From NCBI GenBank assembly GCA_018241665.1, contig JAFEDK010000047.1, positions 1 to 64,000 on the forward strand: 64,000 nucleotides of DNA, read 5' to 3'. Both the position numbers and the translations under genes were made by a program. Each line of letters starts with the position of its first letter. Within the stretch, counting starts at the first letter, position 1. The notes under the pieces are model-generated. The model did no database searches. It had not been told where the DNA came from and worked only from the letters and a program-made list of their open reading frames with translations. This DNA comes from Pseudomonadota bacterium (GTDB lineage: Bacteria > Pseudomonadota > Gammaproteobacteria > Burkholderiales > Rhodocyclaceae). Below are positions 1 through 8,374 of the stretch, piece after piece.

Positions 1-344
1 TCTAGGAAACCCGGGGCAATTCACCCGTCCTATTTCCCGATGTACGTATAAGCTATTGCACTGGAGCTTAGCCTTTAGTTCCTAACGCAACTAAATGTGA
101 TAATTCCTTCCAAAACATGGAAGTAATCATTATTACATCGGGGCCGAAATTGATATTTTTCGTTGAAAAATCATCAACATTGATAATATGAAGACAGCTA
201 GAGATTAGTTCTGAGAGCTCCACGCGCATTGAAAAAGCACTCGCAAAGCTGCCGGACGTCCAGGCAGTCAGCGTCAATCTCGCCACTGAAGAGGCCATCG
301 TCAGCACTGCGGCGACACTCCAGCCTGCTGTTCTCGCCGAGGCC
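1..344. other. A+T-rich left junction plus truncated copA 5' remnant
   Basis: Bases 1 to about 210 are visibly richer in A+T than everything to the right, and I see no credible gene in them. An imperfect dyad GTAAT-CATT-ATTAC lies at 123-136. From about 216 the plus strand reads in frame (STRIEKAL, then VNLATEE and AEAVRAAGY) as the second half of a heavy-metal-associated domain that continues into the copper ATPase. The GMTCASC metal loop that should precede it is absent. The break therefore falls inside the first metal-binding domain of copA. The origin of the A+T-rich segment is unknown. Confidence 0.6.
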
Positions 345-2558
345 GTGCGTGCCGCGGGCTATGATGTGGAAACACGTACGACCGAACTGCAGATCGGCGG
401 CATGAGCTGCGCCTCCTGCGTGTCCCGTCTCGAAAAGGCGCTCCTGAAAGTGCCCGGCGTGCTCAGCGCAACAGTCAACCTCGCCACTGAGAAAGCCCGG
501 ATCGAGAGCGTCACCTCCATTTCCTATGCCACGCTTGCCGCAGCCGTTGAGGCGGCCGGCTACACTGCATCTCCCGTCGCGCAGGCTCAGCCATCCGCAC
601 CACCGCTTCATCGGCGGCCTGAATGGTGGCCGGTCCTTGTCAGCGCCCTGATGACGCTTCCTCTCGTCGCGCCCATGGTGCTTCAGGTCTTGGGATACCA
701 CTGGATGCTCAGCGGTGAGTGGCAACTCGCCTTGGCCACACCGGTGCAGTTCTGGCTCGGTTGGCGCTTCTACGTTGCCGGCTGGAAGGCGCTGAAGGCC
801 CGCGCCGGCAACATGGATCTTCTGGTGGCACTCGGGACCTCCGCGGCGTACGGGCTGTCCTTGTATATGCTGGTCCGGCAGGCCGGCGCGGGGATGCCCC
901 ACCTCTACTTCGAAGCCTCCACCGCGGTCATCACGCTGGTGCTGCTGGGCAAGTGGCTGGAGCACCGGGCCAAACGGCAAACCGCCGATGCGATCCGTGC
1001 GCTGAATGCACTTCGCCCGACGATCGCCCGCGTCTGGATCGATGGTCAAGAGATCGATACGCCGGTCGAGCAACTGTCGCTGTCGGACGTCATGGTGGTT
1101 CGACCTGGCGAGCGGATTCCCGTCGATGGGGAGGTGCTGGAAGGCCAGAGCGATGTCGATGAATCACTGATTACCGGCGAGAGCCGCCCAGTGCCCAAGT
1201 CACCCGGCCAGACGGTCACCGGGGGTGCCATGAATGGCGCCGGCCTCCTGCGCGTCCGCACGACTGCGATCGGCACCGAAACCACCTTGGCGCGCATCAT
1301 CCGGATGGTCGAATCGGCCCAGGCCGCGAAAGCCCCCATTCAGCGGATCGTGGATCGTGTCAGTGCGGTGTTCGTGCCCGTCGTCCTGCTGATTGCGGCG
1401 GCAACCTTCGCGGGTTGGATGCTGGTGTCGGGTAGCTGGGAGACGGCGATCCTCAACGCGGTCGCAGTCCTGGTGATTGCCTGTCCCTGCGCCCTGGGGC
1501 TCGCAACCCCCACGTCGATCATGGCTGGGACAGGGGTTGCCGCCCGACATGGCATTCTGATCAAGGATGCCACCGCTCTTGAGATCGCCCATGCAGTCAC
1601 TGCCGTCGCATTTGACAAGACCGGCACCCTGACCGAAGGCAAACCGTCTCTGACGACCCTCATCGCCGCCGAAGGCATCGACGAGGCCGAGGTGCTCAAG
1701 TTGGCTGCAGCGCTCCAGCAAACCAGCGAACATCCCCTTGCTCATGCGGTTCTGGAACGGGCCGATGCGCTCAGTCTGGATGTTCCCGGGGTCCGCGATG
1801 CGACCGCCCTGCCAGGACGAGGTATCCAGGGTGTTGTCGGGAACGAAGTGTTCGCGCTCGGCAGTGCCCGCCTGATGACGGAACGCGGGGCCGATGGTGG
1901 CCTTCTTCAGTCACACGCCCAACAGTTGGAGGCTGAAGGACAGACCGTATCGTGGTTGTTGCGCGGCCAGGGCAATGAATGGGAAGTTCTGGGGGTATTG
2001 GCTTTCGGTGATTCGATCAAGAAAGCGTCCTTTGCCGCCATCAAACGGTTGCAAGCCCTAGGCATCAAGACCGTGATGCTCACCGGGGACAATCGGGGCA
2101 GTGCGCAAGCCGTGGCCAGATCGCTGGGCATCGACGACGTGAGGGCCGAGTTGCTGCCTGGGGACAAGGCCTCCATCGTGCAATCCCTGCGCGACCAGGG
2201 CCACGTCGTAGCCATGGTGGGCGACGGCTTGAATGATGCGCCCAGCCTCGTGGCTGCAGACGTCGGGCTCGGTATGTCCACGGGAACAGATGTGGCAATG
2301 GAAGCCGCTGGAATCACGCTCATGCGTGGCGATCCGCGCCTGGTTGCGGACGCCTTCGACGTGTCCCGGAGAACCTACTCGAAGATCAAGCAAGGCTTGT
2401 TCTGGGCCTTTGCCTACAATGCGCTAGGGATTCCGTTGGCGGCCTTTGGCATGTTGAATCCCGTTGTTGCGGGGGCCGCCATGGCATTCAGCAGTGTCAG
2501 CGTCGTGGCCAATGCATTGCTCCTGCGCCGTTGGCGCGGGGCATCCGCCGTGCAATGA
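345..2558 (+). CDS. copA: Copper-exporting P1B-type ATPase, N-terminally truncated
   Basis: Inner-membrane ATPase that pumps Cu(I) out of the cytoplasm. One complete HMA domain remains (GMSCASC near residue 20). The core is intact: TGES actuator loop, CPC in the transmembrane metal site, DKTGT phosphorylation site, SEHPLA of the nucleotide-binding domain, GDGLND hinge, and the distal membrane motifs YN and MxxSS typical of Cu(I) pumps. Homology runs in frame upstream to about 216, so a first HMA domain has been lost. I take GTG at 345 as the first usable start; no ATG lies in frame after the last upstream stop. The gene is followed 30 bases later by cueR. With its native promoter gone, expression is uncertain, although the catalytic core should work if it is made. 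Confidence 0.9.
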   Translation: MRAAGYDVETRTTELQIGGMSCASCVSRLEKALLKVPGVLSATVNLATEKARIESVTSISYATLAAAVEAAGYTASPVAQAQPSAPPLHRRPEWWPVLVSALMTLPLVAPMVLQVLGYHWMLSGEWQLALATPVQFWLGWRFYVAGWKALKARAGNMDLLVALGTSAAYGLSLYMLVRQAGAGMPHLYFEASTAVITLVLLGKWLEHRAKRQTADAIRALNALRPTIARVWIDGQEIDTPVEQLSLSDVMVVRPGERIPVDGEVLEGQSDVDESLITGESRPVPKSPGQTVTGGAMNGAGLLRVRTTAIGTETTLARIIRMVESAQAAKAPIQRIVDRVSAVFVPVVLLIAAATFAGWMLVSGSWETAILNAVAVLVIACPCALGLATPTSIMAGTGVAARHGILIKDATALEIAHAVTAVAFDKTGTLTEGKPSLTTLIAAEGIDEAEVLKLAAALQQTSEHPLAHAVLERADALSLDVPGVRDATALPGRGIQGVVGNEVFALGSARLMTERGADGGLLQSHAQQLEAEGQTVSWLLRGQGNEWEVLGVLAFGDSIKKASFAAIKRLQALGIKTVMLTGDNRGSAQAVARSLGIDDVRAELLPGDKASIVQSLRDQGHVVAMVGDGLNDAPSLVAADVGLGMSTGTDVAMEAAGITLMRGDPRLVADAFDVSRRTYSKIKQGLFWAFAYNALGIPLAAFGMLNPVVAGAAMAFSSVSVVANALLLRRWRGASAVQ

Positions 2559-2588
2559 CCCACTCCATAATCCAGAAGGAACGCCATC

Positions 2589-3050
2589 ATGAACATTGGT
2601 GAGGCCGCCAGGCTCTCTGGAATCTCGGCCAAGATGATTCGTCACTATGAGGGGGTTCAACTGCTTTCCCCGGCACAACGAACCGACTCAGGGTATCGGC
2701 AGTACACGGAGAACGACGTACGTGCCCTCCAGTTCATCCGTCGTGCGCGCGACCTCGGCTTCTCCATCGACGAGATCCGCGATCTGCTCAGTCTCTGGCA
2801 AGACCGCAACCGTCCAAGTCGCGAGGTCAAGGCGCTGGCTGCGGTGCATCTGGAAACACTCGACAAACGCTTGAAAGAACTGCATTCCATGAAATCCGCA
2901 CTGGAACATCTGGTCCACGGCTGCCAGGGAAATGATCGCCCTGACTGTCCGATCCTGGAGACCTTGGCAGGAAGCGGCGACGAGGCCACGTCGGAAGCCA
3001 ACGCGGCGTCGCTCAAGCGCCATCGCCGCGGCCACCAAATCACGGGCTGA
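2589..3050 (+). CDS. cueR: CueR, MerR-family copper-responsive regulator
   Basis: MerR-type activator (153 aa) that distorts a long-spacer promoter when Cu(I), Ag(I) or Au(I) is bound. The N-terminus carries the winged helix-turn-helix (MNIGEAARLSGIS, then IRHYEG). A dimerisation helix follows, and the C-terminal metal loop has Cys112 and Cys120 in CxGNDRPDC, the spacing used by CueR for monovalent metals. An AAGGA ribosome-binding site precedes the ATG. It lies 30 bases after copA in the same direction, suggesting co-transcription. The copA promoter it would normally control is not visible in front of the truncated copA. Confidence 0.95.
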   Translation: MNIGEAARLSGISAKMIRHYEGVQLLSPAQRTDSGYRQYTENDVRALQFIRRARDLGFSIDEIRDLLSLWQDRNRPSREVKALAAVHLETLDKRLKELHSMKSALEHLVHGCQGNDRPDCPILETLAGSGDEATSEANAASLKRHRRGHQITG

Positions 3051-3168
3051 GCGGCTTGGTGTGCGGCCCTCGCCACCTCGACGAAATGCTTCTTGGTCCA
3101 AGCAAGAGAATTCCAAAGTCATGTATGCTGTTGGCGCGTTCCTTCACCAATTATGAGGAGAATTCGTA

Positions 3169-3417
3169 ATGCCGAACACGAAGACGACGGGGGGCAAGGC
3201 TGCGACGGCGGCGTCCAAGACCCTGCAAAGCAAGGCGACGGGCAACAATTCCAAGACTGCTGCCGGAAGTGCCCTCTCACAAAAAGACGCACCTAAGAAG
3301 CAGACTTCGCCGCAAGCCGCGAAAGCCGCATCGAAGGTTTTGACCGATGGTCGAACCAGCGCCCAGTCGAAATCCGCCGCGGGGAGTGCGTTGTCTCAAT
3401 CCAAGGGCAAGAAATGA
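3169..3417 (+). CDS. Small Ala/Ser/Lys-rich protein with an internal duplication
   Basis: An 82-residue basic protein without signal peptide or Cys. It consists largely of two related units, each running from AASK(T/V)L to SAAGSALSQ or TAAGSALSQ, so it probably arose by duplication. A strong GAGGAG ribosome-binding site lies ahead of the ATG. I recognise no domain; similar low-complexity proteins occur as hypotheticals in proteobacterial accessory DNA. The basic, Ala-rich composition would suit a nucleic-acid-binding or disordered stress protein, but that is a guess. It sits between cueR and a copper-box-controlled periplasmic gene. Confidence 0.75.
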   Translation: MPNTKTTGGKAATAASKTLQSKATGNNSKTAAGSALSQKDAPKKQTSPQAAKAASKVLTDGRTSAQSKSAAGSALSQSKGKK

Positions 3418-3462
3418 AGCCCGGGCGAGGATGTCAAACCTGCAGAGTGCCTGACGAGAAGA

Positions 3463-3476
3463 TGACAGAATTGTCA
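3463..3476 (+). promoter_or_regulatory. CopR/CusR-type operator box
   Basis: TGACAGAATTGTCA: TGACA and TGTCA arms separated by four bases, the same architecture as the CusR/CopR copper box. It lies 86 bases before the start of the His/Glu-repeat periplasmic protein, a normal distance for a response-regulator site. Four related boxes occur in the window near 8340, 9153, 19985 and 24055. Confidence 0.65.
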
Positions 3477-3562
3477 CCGACCTGTTCGGGAATGGTAAGG
3501 GTCGAAGTCGCATGATGTGTCTGCCAGTTAGTTCATAACAACGGAACCGAAGGAGATACATC

Positions 3563-3928
3563 ATGAAACTGATTTCGACCCTGTTTGCTGCCCTGATGGT
3601 CACCGCCGCAAGTGCCTACGCCGACCCGGGCATCGACAACCATGAAGAAGCCAACGGCCACATGTTGAATGAGGTCCAGAAGCACAAGTCCACGGCCGCA
3701 GACGTCAAGCTGGAGCGTGAGCGCCAGAAAAACCTGGACCGCGACAAGGGCAATCACGAGGAAGGCGTCGGCGGGCACGCCCTTCACGAAGTGAAGAAGA
3801 TGGCCCCGGCCACCAAGGAGAGCCAAGCCAAGAAGCGGGCGGCCGAGAAGTCGCTCGACCGCGACAAGGACAATCACGAAGAAGGCGTAGGTGGCCACGG
3901 CCTCTATGAGGCCACCAAGGGTAAATAA
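3563..3928 (+). CDS. Periplasmic His/Glu-repeat protein, probable metal binder
   Basis: A 121-residue protein with a clear signal peptide (MKLIS to SAYA). The mature part has three copies of an acidic His motif: NHEEANGH, NHEEGVGGH and NHEEGVGGH. Each comes with a following (L/H)xEV or LYEA element, and the last two with a preceding LDRDK. There are no cysteines. Clustered His and Glu after export suggest periplasmic binding or buffering of a divalent metal. GAAGGAGA forms the ribosome-binding site, and a copper-type operator lies upstream, so it is probably metal-induced. I know no characterised family for it; the function is inferred from composition and context. Confidence 0.8.
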   Translation: MKLISTLFAALMVTAASAYADPGIDNHEEANGHMLNEVQKHKSTAADVKLERERQKNLDRDKGNHEEGVGGHALHEVKKMAPATKESQAKKRAAEKSLDRDKDNHEEGVGGHGLYEATKGK

Positions 3929-3938
3929 GAGGAATAAC

Positions 3939-3963
3939 GCGGCGGTCCTCCTGGTGCCGCCGC
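3939..3963. terminator. Hairpin between convergent genes
   Basis: GCGGCGG and CCGCCGC form a 7-base-pair stem with an 11-base loop, in the 55-base gap between two genes that end toward each other. A short T-containing stretch follows on the plus side. Probably a bidirectional terminator. Confidence 0.5.
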
Positions 3964-3983
3964 TTCAGCTTCAGCCGCGCCCG

Positions 3984-5249
3984 TCAGAATGCACGGGCGA
4001 TGGCTTCCACAGGTTTGATTCCGCTCCCGAAACGCGAAATGGCTTCCCGGTGCTGTCGTAGCTCGCCATACGGCAGATAGCGAATATTCAGTTCCCGAAC
4101 CTGAGAAAACGCGGGACGCAGCACCTGCTGCCGAACATCAGCCTCCCGGTCATCGGGCGCAACGAGGAACAGGTGAAGACGCTGTGCCGTTCCACCTGAC
4201 AGCGCCAGATCCAGGAGCCGAACGATGCCGGAATAGATCGACGTCGTGTGCTCCACCTCGAAGGCCGCCACGACGGCACCGGAATCCCGTTCAAGCCAGA
4301 TCACATCGATGAGCCGCACGGCCTCAGCGCCTTCGCTCTGCAAAGCCGGCGGCAAGACCGTGATACAGCCATCCCCGAGGCGACCCTCTCGATACGGGCG
4401 CGTCTGATCGTTGCTGGCGATCCACACCGAGAACCCCAAGGCCAGCCCGAGATCTCTCAGCCACCCTTGCACTTCCGTGTGCCCCTCGTCGGAGACCCGG
4501 TTCTTGTCCAGTTGCTTGGCAAAGGCAGCCGTTTCCTCCCGCACGGCCGCCAGGTCCTTTTCCCAGGCGTCGGTCGCCTTGGCATCCCCCGCCGCAGGCG
4601 GTAAAGGATAGCGCTCCATGCCCAGATCGAACATGAGCCCAGCCACCGCGCCGAGGTCATTGGACAGGCGATCCCGGTGACGCTGGTTGAACTCGATAAG
4701 CCCTTGCCGCATCGCCAGATAGTGATCCCAACGCCCGAGCTTGACCCCCGCACCGGTCAGGGCGTTGTAGCCCTTCACGATGGCGGTATTGAACGGAACG
4801 ACGATCGTCGGATGGATGAAATACAGCAGGTTGGCCGCGGCGGGGCCAAGGCCCTTGATGCCCTTGGCTTCAAGCGTGCGGATTGCCTGAAGCACGTCGG
4901 CCTCCTTGGTACAGCAGTCGCACACATGCAGCAGACGGCCAAAGGCACGCTGATTGTCCCTGTCCTCGTAGATGTCCGGGATGCGCAGCTTGGGCTTCCA
5001 CAGGAAAGCATGATCGGCCCCCTTGAAGATCTGGCGCTGCTCGGCAATCGAGGCGACGACGGTTTCGAGCGATGAACCTCGATAGACATTGCCGAATGAG
5101 CCGTCGTCCATCTCCTTGATGACCTGGCCGATACCACGCCGGATCGAGCGGAAGTTCTTCAGGCGTTCTGGCCACAAGAACCAGGATTGGTACGTTCCAT
5201 TGGGATCTTGCTTCCAGCGGTCAATCAAGAGGTGGGTGGTCTCAGACAT
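3984..5249 (-). CDS. Nuclease-like protein (HhH-like and PD-(D/E)xK-like parts)
   Basis: About 421 residues from ATG at 5249 (an in-frame ATG also occurs at 5264). The middle contains GIKGLGPAAANLLYFI, which resembles a helix-hairpin-helix DNA-backbone contact of base-excision or repair enzymes. The C-terminal third has LIDVIWLE, then AAFEVEHTTS and GIVRLLDL; the D...ExE arrangement fits a PD-(D/E)xK nuclease core like that of restriction-type endonucleases. No methyltransferase gene adjoins it, so a classical type II system is unlikely. No signal peptide or membrane segment is visible, suggesting a cytoplasmic DNA-acting enzyme. Function is inferred. Confidence 0.6.
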   Translation of the reverse strand: MSETTHLLIDRWKQDPNGTYQSWFLWPERLKNFRSIRRGIGQVIKEMDDGSFGNVYRGSSLETVVASIAEQRQIFKGADHAFLWKPKLRIPDIYEDRDNQRAFGRLLHVCDCCTKEADVLQAIRTLEAKGIKGLGPAAANLLYFIHPTIVVPFNTAIVKGYNALTGAGVKLGRWDHYLAMRQGLIEFNQRHRDRLSNDLGAVAGLMFDLGMERYPLPPAAGDAKATDAWEKDLAAVREETAAFAKQLDKNRVSDEGHTEVQGWLRDLGLALGFSVWIASNDQTRPYREGRLGDGCITVLPPALQSEGAEAVRLIDVIWLERDSGAVVAAFEVEHTTSIYSGIVRLLDLALSGGTAQRLHLFLVAPDDREADVRQQVLRPAFSQVRELNIRYLPYGELRQHREAISRFGSGIKPVEAIARAF

Positions 5250-5348
5250 GAACAAGACAGGCAAAACGGATAGTGAATCAGGGTATCACCAACCGAAGGT
5301 GCAACGGGACTCGGGCCCACCCTTGACCCTGATCTTTTCCAAGGCCTC

Positions 5349-5621
5349 TTACACCCGCTCGCGTAGCGCTTTGCCGGCCTTGAATCGTACGACCACTTTG
5401 GGAGGGATGTTCACCGCGTCTCCGGTCTTCGGGTTGCGCCCGTTTCTGGCGTCGCGCCGGTGGGGGGCGAAGCTCCCAAAATCACGGATCTCGATCCGTC
5501 CGCCGTCCGTGAGCGACTGGGCCATCGAACGGAGGATCGTAAGGACCGACTGTTCAACCCGATCCGACTCGACGTGCGGCATTCGTGACACCAGTCGAGC
5601 CATCAGTTCCGATCTAAGCAT
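5349..5621 (-). CDS. IHF/HU-family DNA-bending protein, IHF-beta-like
   Basis: A 90-residue protein from ATG at 5621 (LRSELMARL follows, matching the usual IHF-beta N-terminus). The family signature is clear: IEIRDFGSF, then GRNPKTGD, then FKAGKALRERV. Such proteins bind and sharply bend DNA as dimers, acting as architectural factors in recombination, transposition and transcription. The copy lies in a metal-resistance island next to an HD-GYP gene and is probably an accessory paralogue rather than the housekeeping subunit. No partner IHF-alpha gene is in the window, so it may act as a homodimer or pair with the chromosomal subunit. Confidence 0.9.
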   Translation of the reverse strand: MLRSELMARLVSRMPHVESDRVEQSVLTILRSMAQSLTDGGRIEIRDFGSFAPHRRDARNGRNPKTGDAVNIPPKVVVRFKAGKALRERV

Positions 5622-5704
5622 TTGAACAGTGTATCCAAAATCTCGCGACGACCAGGCTACCGTGGGATGGCGTAGCATCCGGTGTCAGCCTACCCTCGTT
5701 TAAG

Positions 5705-7000
5705 TTACGCAACGGATGCCACTACACCCAGCTTGAAATAGCGTGACAGCGCCTCATGCAGGCGCTGTTGCAACCCCTTCCTATCCGCACCGGTGATCGT
5801 TGTGTACAACGCCGGCGAGATGTCCTTGAAGGTGCCAACGATGCGCGGATCAAAATGACTTCCCGATTCGCGGACAATGATCTGCATCGCCTCCTCGAAC
5901 CCCATCGGGGATTTGTAGGAACGCTCGGAGGTCAGCGCATCGAACACATCGACGACGGCAAAAATGCGAGCAATCAGCGGAATCTCGTCACCTCGCAAAC
6001 CGTCCGGGTATCCCTTGCCGTCCAGCCTTTCATGGTGGTGCCGGATGATCACCGCGGCCTCCTGCAACCAGGGGTTCCCGGTGACGATCTCCGTACCGAG
6101 GACCGGATGCGTCTGCATGATCTGGAGTTCAGCGGGCGTCAATACGCCCCCCTTCAGGAGAATGTGATCGGGAATGCCGATCTTGCCCACATCGTGCAGA
6201 AAGGCGCCGGCGACCAGATGCGAGATTTCCTCCGCCGACACCTTCAGCGCCTCCGCCAGACCGATCGCGTAGAGCGTGACCCGATAGTTATGGGCATCGG
6301 TGCCAGAATCCTTCTTGGCCACGGCATTACCCAAGGAGCGGATCAGCGATAGGTTCGAGTCCAGCAGGGAACGGGACAGTCCCATGGAGCGTCGCAGCAT
6401 GGCGAGCATCAGCGGGTACAGAACGAATGCGGTGGCCAGCACGGCCCCGACGGCAGTGAGGGCTCCCGTACGAACTTGATCCCGCTGGGCCTGGACGGTT
6501 TCCGCATCGAGCCGGCTGATCGTTCGCACATAGCCCGCAAGCCGGCCATTGCTGTCAGTGATCGGGACAACCACGTGAATCAGATGTTCGGCACTCACGT
6601 CGAGCCAGGTCCGGTGAATCTGATCGCGTTCGGGGCGCTTCAGCGCCTGGGTACGGAGGACGTCGATCAGCGAGGGCGCGCTCGTTCCCCAGTTCTCATA
6701 GACCTGACGGCCAGCCCGGTCGAACACCTGCAGGCCGACAAAGCGGCTCTTGTCGAGCAGACGCTCCAGCCCGTCGTGACCATCGGGCCGACCGGAACTG
6801 ACGATCAACTGCATCGCGGGGGTCGCGAAATGACGGGCACTTCGCGTAGCTTGCTCCAAGGCCGCCCGCTCGGCGCGGTAGGTACCAATCCAGTAGGCAA
6901 CACCGCCGGCGATGAGCGCCACCACGAACGCGGCCAGCCCAAGCCGGATGGCCAGCATCCAGCGCAACTGACGGGGGGTTTCCGGAAAAGGGGTACTCAC
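5705..7000 (-). CDS. Membrane HD-GYP domain protein, probable c-di-GMP phosphodiesterase
   Basis: A 431-residue signalling protein. A transmembrane helix near residues 17-38, a periplasmic sensor region to about 178 and a second helix near 179-203 place the sensor outside the cytoplasm. The C-terminal HD-GYP domain has HN at 237-238, HD at 269-270 in AGAFLHDVGKIG, HHHERLDGKGYPDG at 321-334, and DVFDALTSERSYK. All main metal-ligand and GYP positions are present, so c-di-GMP hydrolysis is expected. It follows the FlgB-like gene by 9 bases on the same strand, suggesting one transcript. The sensed signal is unknown. Confidence 0.9.
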   Translation of the reverse strand: MSTPFPETPRQLRWMLAIRLGLAAFVVALIAGGVAYWIGTYRAERAALEQATRSARHFATPAMQLIVSSGRPDGHDGLERLLDKSRFVGLQVFDRAGRQVYENWGTSAPSLIDVLRTQALKRPERDQIHRTWLDVSAEHLIHVVVPITDSNGRLAGYVRTISRLDAETVQAQRDQVRTGALTAVGAVLATAFVLYPLMLAMLRRSMGLSRSLLDSNLSLIRSLGNAVAKKDSGTDAHNYRVTLYAIGLAEALKVSAEEISHLVAGAFLHDVGKIGIPDHILLKGGVLTPAELQIMQTHPVLGTEIVTGNPWLQEAAVIIRHHHERLDGKGYPDGLRGDEIPLIARIFAVVDVFDALTSERSYKSPMGFEEAMQIIVRESGSHFDPRIVGTFKDISPALYTTITGADRKGLQQRLHEALSRYFKLGVVASVA

Positions 7001-7009
7001 GTCAGCGTG

Positions 7010-7681
7010 TCACTTCAGGTTCTGGAGCATTTCCATTTCGTGCTTGAAGTGCCCGCTCACCCGGTCCATTGCAAACTGTAGCATCATCGTGTTCTCCGCA
7101 AATTTGGCGCGCTCGACATCCATCTCGACCGTGTTCCCATCGATCGAGCCCTGGCTGGGCACATGGTATTTGAGCGGGATGGATGCCTGGGGATTGGCAC
7201 TTTGCCCAAGCAAATGCCCTGCCGAGGTAGTAACCAAGGAAACCGGAGGTACGGTTTCCGATGCCTGGACAATACGTAGCGCTTCCTGGAAATCGATGTC
7301 GATGGCCTTGTAACCCGGCGTGTCGGCATTGGCGATATTCGACGCGATGATCTGCTGCCGATACGCTCGCAGTCCCATCGCGACTTGTTGAAAGTCGTGG
7401 CTCGGATGCCCCGAACCTGCCAAGGGAATGTGTCGGGATTGCAAACCCGTTCCCAGCGCCGTCCGTGTGTCGCGCGAAGCCGAACTGGCCCCCGCCGTGC
7501 TTGAGGCAACAGGGAAGGACGCACCTGCAGGGGGCGCTCCAACGGTACCGCGGCCCAATGCCTGGGATAGCGCGGACGCAAAAGAGGGTGCGCCGCTCAT
7601 CGGTGCCCCATGCGCACTGTGTCCGCCATTCTCGACGGCAGGAACAGATCCAGAACTCCCGACGCCAGTGACGAGAGGCAT
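7010..7681 (-). CDS. FlgB-like flagellar rod protein with N-terminal extension
   Basis: A 223-residue protein. The second half carries FlgB hallmarks: IIASNIANADTPGYKAIDID, and near the C-terminus MDVERAKFAENTMM, forming the terminal helices used by rod proteins. About 90 Ala/Ser/Gly-rich residues precede this, more than in typical FlgB. No other flagellar gene lies nearby, so it is an orphan. It sits between a Cys-rich small protein (6 bases upstream) and an HD-GYP gene (9 bases downstream). It could be a displaced copy of flgB or a domain reused in another envelope structure. Confidence 0.75.
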   Translation of the reverse strand: MPLVTGVGSSGSVPAVENGGHSAHGAPMSGAPSFASALSQALGRGTVGAPPAGASFPVASSTAGASSASRDTRTALGTGLQSRHIPLAGSGHPSHDFQQVAMGLRAYRQQIIASNIANADTPGYKAIDIDFQEALRIVQASETVPPVSLVTTSAGHLLGQSANPQASIPLKYHVPSQGSIDGNTVEMDVERAKFAENTMMLQFAMDRVSGHFKHEMEMLQNLK

Positions 7682-7687
7682 GACCGT

Positions 7688-7936
7688 TTACTCCTGTTCG
7701 TTCATGATCAGGATGGCTTTCACCGGGTCGATCGGTCCGGTCTCGTGCCATTTACTGCTGAGCTTTGGTGCCGGCGCCTTGTCCATGCAGCCATGGTTGC
7801 ACTCCACGACCCAGCGTTTCATCAACACCGCCTGGCAGAACGAAAAGGCGATGGCTTCAGGCTTGCAGCCGACCGCTTCGGCCAGGATGCGGCACGAACA
7901 CCGGCTCCCGTGTTCATCGTGGACGTGCGATTTCAT
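7688..7936 (-). CDS. Small Cys/His-containing protein of unknown function
   Basis: About 82 residues from ATG at 7936. It contains CSCRIL, a Cys in FSFCQ, then CNHGC with flanking Lys/Trp, and ends IDPVKAILIMNEQE. The Cys/His clusters suggest a small zinc- or other metal-binding fold in the cytoplasm; no signal peptide is seen. It lies 6 bases ahead of the FlgB-like gene and begins just after a strong hairpin that follows the 83-residue secreted protein. I do not recognise the family. Confidence 0.6.
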   Translation of the reverse strand: MKSHVHDEHGSRCSCRILAEAVGCKPEAIAFSFCQAVLMKRWVVECNHGCMDKAPAPKLSSKWHETGPIDPVKAILIMNEQE

Positions 7937-7948
7937 TTTGGAAACACC

Positions 7949-7970
7949 GAGGCCCCTAAAGAGGGGCCTC
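7949..7970 (-). terminator. Strong hairpin after small periplasmic gene
   Basis: GAGGCCCCT and AGGGGCCTC form a perfect 9-base-pair stem around AAAG. It lies 12 bases after the stop of the secreted protein and just before the next start on the same strand. There is only a weak T tract on the minus side, so it may attenuate rather than fully terminate read-through. Confidence 0.6.
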
Positions 7971-7982
7971 TGAACGATTAAC

Positions 7983-8234
7983 TTACTTAGCGTCTCGCTG
8001 GTGGTTGTGACGCTTCGCATCCTTCGCCGGAGCCGGCTTGTCAGCCGTGGCTTCGGAGGTCGGAGCCGGCACGCCGGTCTTCTCGGTCATGTGGGAATGG
8101 GGCTTCACCTTCTTCGGTGCAGGCTTTTCAGTTTGTTCGGCCGGCGCCTTGTCGGCATCTGCGGCCTGCGCGCCAAAGGACAGGGCTGCGACGGTGGCGA
8201 TCAGGGCGGTCGAAAGGAAGGTATTGAGTTTCAT
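7983..8234 (-). CDS. Small periplasmic protein, copper-island type
   Basis: An 83-residue protein with a signal peptide ending FGAQA. The mature region is rich in Lys, Pro, Ala and Glu and contains PHSHMTEKTGVPAP and a His-bearing tail (KRHNHQRDAK), so weak metal binding is possible. GGAGA lies before the ATG. A CopR/CusR-type box is centred about 110 bases upstream of the start in the same promoter region, which argues for copper or related metal induction. No characterised function is known to me. Confidence 0.75.
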   Translation of the reverse strand: MKLNTFLSTALIATVAALSFGAQAADADKAPAEQTEKPAPKKVKPHSHMTEKTGVPAPTSEATADKPAPAKDAKRHNHQRDAK

Positions 8235-8339
8235 GACAGCATCTCCAAAAGTGGGTATCCAAAAAATTCGTGAAGCCGGTGGGCGAGTCCGACATGCCCA
8301 GTGTGTGCTTTTCTAGCCGTCAGAGACATGACCCAACGA

Positions 8340-8353
8340 TTACATTCTTGTCA
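8340..8353 (-). promoter_or_regulatory. CopR/CusR-type operator box
   Basis: TTACATTCTTGTCA on the plus strand (TGACA-N4-TGTAA on the minus strand), about 106 bases ahead of the small periplasmic gene that starts at 8234. The flanking plus-strand sequence TGACCCA-N3-A recurs beside the boxes at 9153 and 24055. Confidence 0.6.
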
Positions 8354-8374
8354 GGTTGCCAGACCGCCACATGC

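Noticed and set aside
123-136. GTAAT-CATT-ATTAC dyad as another metal operator
   Set aside because: The arm order is opposite to the TTACA-N4-TGTAA boxes, and it lies in A+T-rich DNA where such dyads arise easily.
198-1073. Minus-strand frame opposite copA
   Set aside because: Overlaps the HMA domain and first membrane part of a clear ATPase gene; no domain in the antisense product.
3984-5249. Complete type II restriction-modification system
   Set aside because: No methyltransferase or specificity gene is adjacent; only a nuclease-like protein is seen.
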